Position numbers and translations under genes: made by a program | NCBI RefSeq assembly: GCF_030867145.1 | Contig: NC_134414.1 | Span: 23,616,810 to 23,680,809 of the forward strand | DNA: 64,000 nucleotides | Direction of reading: 5' to 3' | Source of the DNA: Opisthocomus hoazin | Taxonomy: Eukaryota; Chordata; Aves; Opisthocomiformes; Opisthocomidae | Notes under the pieces: model-generated | What the model saw: the letters and a program-made list of their open reading frames with translations, nothing else | What the model was told of the DNA's origin: nothing | Database searches by the model: none | Shown here: one piece after another, positions 62,201 to 64,000 of the stretch | Position numbering within the stretch: the stretch's first letter is position 1 | Layout of the letters: the number at the start of each line of letters is the position of its first letter

Positions 62201-62599
62201 CGAAACAAGCAAGCAGTAGAACAACAATTCTTCCTCTTCCAGAAGTCTTTTGGGTCACAGGGTGTGTTCAGGAATAAGGAGAAAATGGATTTGTGGATCT
62301 GCTGCAGTTCCTTCTCTCTTCTCATTTTTCTGTTCTTAGAAGGTAACCATTTAAAAATATTTGCAAACCTAAATCATAGTTGCATTACTCACAGGTCTTG
62401 TCATCATCCAAATGTTATGGTACCAGAAGCTAAACAGACTCAACCTCACAATATTTACCTTGTTTCTTAGCAGTAATCTACTCACTACACAGAGCTTACA
62501 TTTAAATTCTGCGTCACTTAAGACTTGTGTGCAACCAAACTACTCATGTGTTCGAATAAGAAAAAAAATTACCTTTTTCTGCAGTTGAAGAAATAGTAA
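31459..62599 (-). CDS. ZDHHC20: ZDHHC20 palmitoyltransferase, 5' part outside window (11 coding exons seen)
   Basis: Exons in transcript order: 62599-62573, 57592-57498, 54025-53905, 52517-52448, 51258-51226, 50392-50272, 43947-43815, 42196-42070, 40795-40706, 38344-38229 and, less surely, 31523-31459. Phases join without a break, giving 331 residues; about 38 N-terminal residues with helix 1 are missing to the right. The enzyme is an integral-membrane S-acyltransferase that moves palmitate from its own cysteine to substrate cysteines. Visible parts: helix 2 ([19 protein letters not shown]), the zinc-binding Cys-rich domain ([20 protein letters not shown]), the catalytic DHHC at 51242-51231 ([20 protein letters not shown]), helix 3 ([20 protein letters not shown]) and helix 4 ([20 protein letters not shown]). 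The TTxE motif reads STIE. The C-terminal domain contains [10 protein letters not shown] and [12 protein letters not shown]. The tail matches human until ENLKS. Exons of 27 and 33 nt are unusually small. Confidence 0.93.
31718..32098 (+). other. unexplained 126-codon open frame antisense to ZDHHC20
   Basis: It starts [17 protein letters not shown], which looks like a signal peptide with a cleavage site, and continues with a hydrophilic, Asn/Thr-containing stretch with two N-glycosylation sequons (NVT, NRS). No family resemblance is recognised. It lies antisense in the last ZDHHC20 intron and lacks visible promoter or poly(A) context, so chance is the leading explanation. Confidence 0.12.
36848..36867 (+). 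repeat. A20 homopolymer
   Basis: An uninterrupted run of 20 A in the ZDHHC20 last intron. No LINE or processed-gene body precedes it, so it is a microsatellite and not a retrotransposed tail. Confidence 0.85.
38151..38170 (+). repeat. A20 homopolymer
   Basis: Twenty A, interrupted at 38171 by G, lie 58 bp beyond the donor of the penultimate ZDHHC20 exon. On the coding strand this is a T run just inside the intron. Confidence 0.85.
39059..40300 (-). mobile_element. CR1 LINE, 5'-truncated, in ZDHHC20 intron
   Basis: Read on the minus strand, this copy runs from the end of the RT finger region through [20 protein letters not shown] (a changed PQGS box). It continues through a catalytic box reading FADNSKLCG, the [11 protein letters not shown] block and the 3' UTR, to the terminus tattctatgattctg at 39059. 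Two separate open pieces remain (about 39593-40096 and 39275-39574), with a break between them. Both the altered FADD box and the break make it inactive. It lies in the sense orientation of ZDHHC20. The 5' end is approximate. Confidence 0.92.
40796..42069 (-). other. ZDHHC20 intron between the GDEKKYW and LGDGCNF exons
   Basis: A 1.3 kb intron holding a 20-nt T run at 41585-41604 and no repeat body. It separates the exon ending PIFT from the exon beginning LGDGCNF. Confidence 0.65.
41585..41604 (+). repeat. T20 homopolymer
   Basis: An uninterrupted run of 20 T within a ZDHHC20 intron, with no associated retroelement body. Confidence 0.85.
42197..43814 (-). other. ZDHHC20 intron
   Basis: A 1.6 kb AT-rich intron with a weak A run near 42997. 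Nothing else was recognised. Confidence 0.6.
44873..44888 (+). repeat. T16 homopolymer
   Basis: Sixteen T in a ZDHHC20 intron, without neighbouring retroelement sequence. Confidence 0.8.
49901..49980 (+). repeat. compound microsatellite (AC)n (AT)n ... (TATC)n
   Basis: About ten AC units (49903-49922) run directly into a TA tract (to 49932). About 28 bp later comes an imperfect TATC block (49961-49980). This is a probable length-polymorphic locus. Confidence 0.9.
50393..51225 (-). other. ZDHHC20 intron between DHHC exon and helix 3 exon
   Basis: A 0.83 kb intron with no recognisable element. The T-run at 51211-51214 belongs to the region just beyond the DHHC exon donor. Confidence 0.6.
51259..52447 (-). 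other. ZDHHC20 intron between the Cys-rich exon and DHHC exon
   Basis: A 1.2 kb intron with two T-rich blocks (51344-51402 and T29 at 52199-52227). On the coding strand these are long A runs. No named repeat was seen. Confidence 0.65.
52199..52227 (+). repeat. T29 homopolymer
   Basis: The longest homopolymer in the window: 29 T without interruption, 221 bp beyond the Cys-rich exon donor in the direction of transcription. Length may be uncertain because such runs are error-prone in sequencing. Confidence 0.85.
52518..53904 (-). other. ZDHHC20 intron with AT microsatellite
   Basis: A 1.4 kb intron. The (AT)n tract at 53255-53285 is its only repeat I can name. Confidence 0.65.
53255..53285 (+). 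repeat. (AT)15 microsatellite
   Basis: About 15 uninterrupted AT units in a ZDHHC20 intron. Self-complementary and probably variable. Confidence 0.9.
54026..57497 (-). other. ZDHHC20 intron
   Basis: A 3.5 kb AT-rich intron. I see a T-rich block near 56200-56226 and no repeat body or exon-like segment. Confidence 0.6.
57743..58340 (+). mobile_element. solo LTR of an endogenous retrovirus (ERV1/gammaretrovirus-like)
   Basis: The 598-bp element begins TGATGTGG and ends CCACGTCA, an inverted repeat with 7 of 8 matching bases and TG...CA ends. It is flanked by the 4-bp direct repeat tgct (57739-57742 and 58341-58344). A 4-bp duplication is typical of gammaretrovirus-like (class I) elements. The likely U3 holds three copies of aacaaggactg (57876, 57906, 57938). 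A poly(A) signal AATAAA lies at 58211-58216. The U5-like end contains aacaaacatacctgctttat, a phrase common in avian LTRs. No internal viral genes are present, so this is a single LTR left by recombination. The intact duplication and well-kept ends suggest moderate to young age. It is antisense to ZDHHC20. Confidence 0.85.
57876..57948 (+). repeat. three direct repeats of aacaaggactg inside the LTR
   Basis: Copies start at 57876, 57906 and 57938 (spacing 30 and 32 bp), and two are preceded by gct. Direct repeats in U3 often act as enhancer units in retroviral LTRs, so this placement is as expected. Confidence 0.8.
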
Positions 62600-64000
62600 C
62601 TGGAAGAGAAAAAAAAAAAAGATACATGGTAAGTAAATCCACATTGAATCAAAAGTTTGGCCAAAAGTGAGATATATGAGATAGCTGACTTGTTCCAAAG
62701 TGTACTTCAGGTGTTGTTAGAGCCTCCCTACCCGACTCTGAGGTAAAACAGGAGTTAGTATTCCTCCTGCCAGTCCTTGAGACTTGGTGAGTCAGTGGAA
62801 GAGCTGAAGAGATCCAGTTCCCTGCACTAACAGAGAGAGCACACTCCTTTACACAGTCATTACTTAGATCACAATTTATGCATGTTCCCCTTCAGATATG
62901 CACCTAGCAATTTTTTTCTGAGGCATGTCAACAACCAGGCCAACAGATGTACCACTGGAAAGCAAAAAAATGAAACAGTTCTTACAGAAGTCCCTGTGAA
63001 ACTATTACATGTAACCTACTTCCCTCTTGGGTTTTTCTCCACCACCTCTCTCTTCCCGCCACATGCTATTTTTGACTTTTCTCCCCTGACCTGAATTCTT
63101 CAGGCATAATTAAAACCTCTCCACTTCCTTCTCTCCTACATCCTCATCTCCTTTTATCCCAACAGCAAATTCTATCTTTCAAATCTACCTTGTATACTGC
63201 CTGAATAGTAGCACATCCTCCTGCCCTCAGGCTTCTCTCCAAAACCATCACAGTTCATTCATCAGCTCAGGTAAGATGCCGAACAGAGAGCTGCTGTACT
63301 TATTTGGTCTCTTTGTTCATATCACTCCCCTTGCTGCATCTCTTCCTTAGACACTGAATTCCTGAATTCAGTGAGGAAAGGATCTTCTCCCGACTCTTCA
63401 TCTTCTATAGCAAACTTAAACTTCTGGTCATCAGCACGAGCAAAAAGTTAACAGAGCACACACCCTGCCTACTGCAGTTCACCTCACTCCACACTGTCTC
63501 CTCTCTCTCAGCTCGGACATTTCCACAGTCATTAGTGCATGTGCCAGTTCAAAAGATCTTTCTCCTGCTGCACACTAGAGTCTTAAATCTGCAGGGCTTC
63601 ACTATGCCTTGCAGACTTCCTTCTGAAGGGTTACTTTGGTCACAGAGGTGGTATGTGTCTCACTTATACTTGCAGACCCTTCTGCTATAGATACCTGCAC
63701 TTATTATGCAACCGTGCCTTTCTTTATAGCCAACAAGAGACATAATGAGGTGATATCTCAAGGTACAGATGACCCCTTTTTGTTCAGACATGTGTTTTTT
63801 GGTTTTTTTGTGTGTGTGTTTTTCTTTCTCCCCTTCCCCCTTCCTTAAAATATCCACTTGGCACCCTCTATCTGTCCATGGAAGCCTCTGTGAAGTTAAT
63901 GAAAACACTTCCCATTTCTTCCTTCTTTAGGTGTAAGGAATTACCATTTAGAATAGAACAAGGTTGTTTTCAAACTAAAGGAAGTCAATCCTAAAGGACA
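62600..64000 (-). other. ZDHHC20 intron, running off the window
   Basis: The part of the intron upstream of the 27-nt exon. I searched the minus strand for the first membrane helix (a WSYYAYV-like segment) and did not find it, so the preceding exon lies beyond position 64000. A GT-rich tract near 63790-63825 is the only low-complexity feature. Confidence 0.6.

Larger units (their letters stand above)
57593..62572 (-). other. ZDHHC20 intron carrying the solo LTR
   Basis: A 5.0 kb intron between the 27-nt exon and the helix 2 exon. It contains the solo LTR (57743-58340). The remainder (58345-62572) shows no further named element. Confidence 0.65.

Noticed and set aside
1-64000. CRISPR arrays, bacterial operons, ribosome binding sites, tRNA or rRNA genes
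   Set aside because: Spliced vertebrate genes and CR1 elements show a eukaryotic nuclear locus. I saw no regularly spaced repeats and no tRNA-like B-box motif or rRNA core.

Overview
The window looks like avian nuclear DNA. It carries CR1-type LINEs with the typical short (ATTCTATG)n-like 3' ends, compact introns, GC-rich CpG-island promoters and one solo retroviral LTR. No mammalian-type SINE or L1 was seen. The gene order SAP18(+), SKA3(-), MRPL57(+), ZDHHC20(-) is the order I know from human chromosome 13q12.11, so this is a conserved vertebrate synteny block. A bird is the best fit. A crocodilian or turtle is less likely but not excluded by eye.

Layout. 1-1.9 kb is upstream intergenic DNA with three broken CR1 pieces. 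1.9-6.8 kb is SAP18 (4 coding exons, CpG-island promoter, a CR1 in intron 2). 6.8-16.5 kb is intergenic, with a hAT-like fragment, a CR1 3' end and no gene I can support. 16.5-27.5 kb is SKA3 (9 coding exons, minus strand). 27.5-27.76 kb is a compact bidirectional promoter shared with MRPL57, which has a non-coding first exon, a 1.1 kb intron and one coding exon at 28.9-29.2 kb. From about 30.2 kb to beyond the right edge is ZDHHC20 (minus strand), with 11 coding exons here. Its first coding part, with the start codon and first membrane helix, lies outside the window. A CR1 and a 598-bp solo LTR sit in its introns.

The genes do not form a pathway. SAP18 is a co-repressor and splicing adaptor, SKA3 a kinetochore-microtubule subunit, MRPL57 a mitochondrial large-ribosomal-subunit protein, and ZDHHC20 a membrane palmitoyltransferase. 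SKA3 and MRPL57 start head to head, and SAP18 and SKA3 face tail to tail, as do MRPL57 and ZDHHC20. All coding exons of the four genes were joined by hand with matching phases. The least certain point is the last coding exon of ZDHHC20.

I found no wholly new biological system. The observation most worth following is a 54-nt, stop-free, phase-compatible cassette exon candidate in ZDHHC20. Its splice donor comes from the antisense strand of the solo LTR and its acceptor from the host flank. It would insert 18 residues in the loop between membrane helices 1 and 2. Other points of interest are loss of the second Cdk1-type threonine in SKA3, a divergent SKA3 tail, a divergent ZDHHC20 tail, and the same TCTCGCGAG element in both CpG-island promoters.
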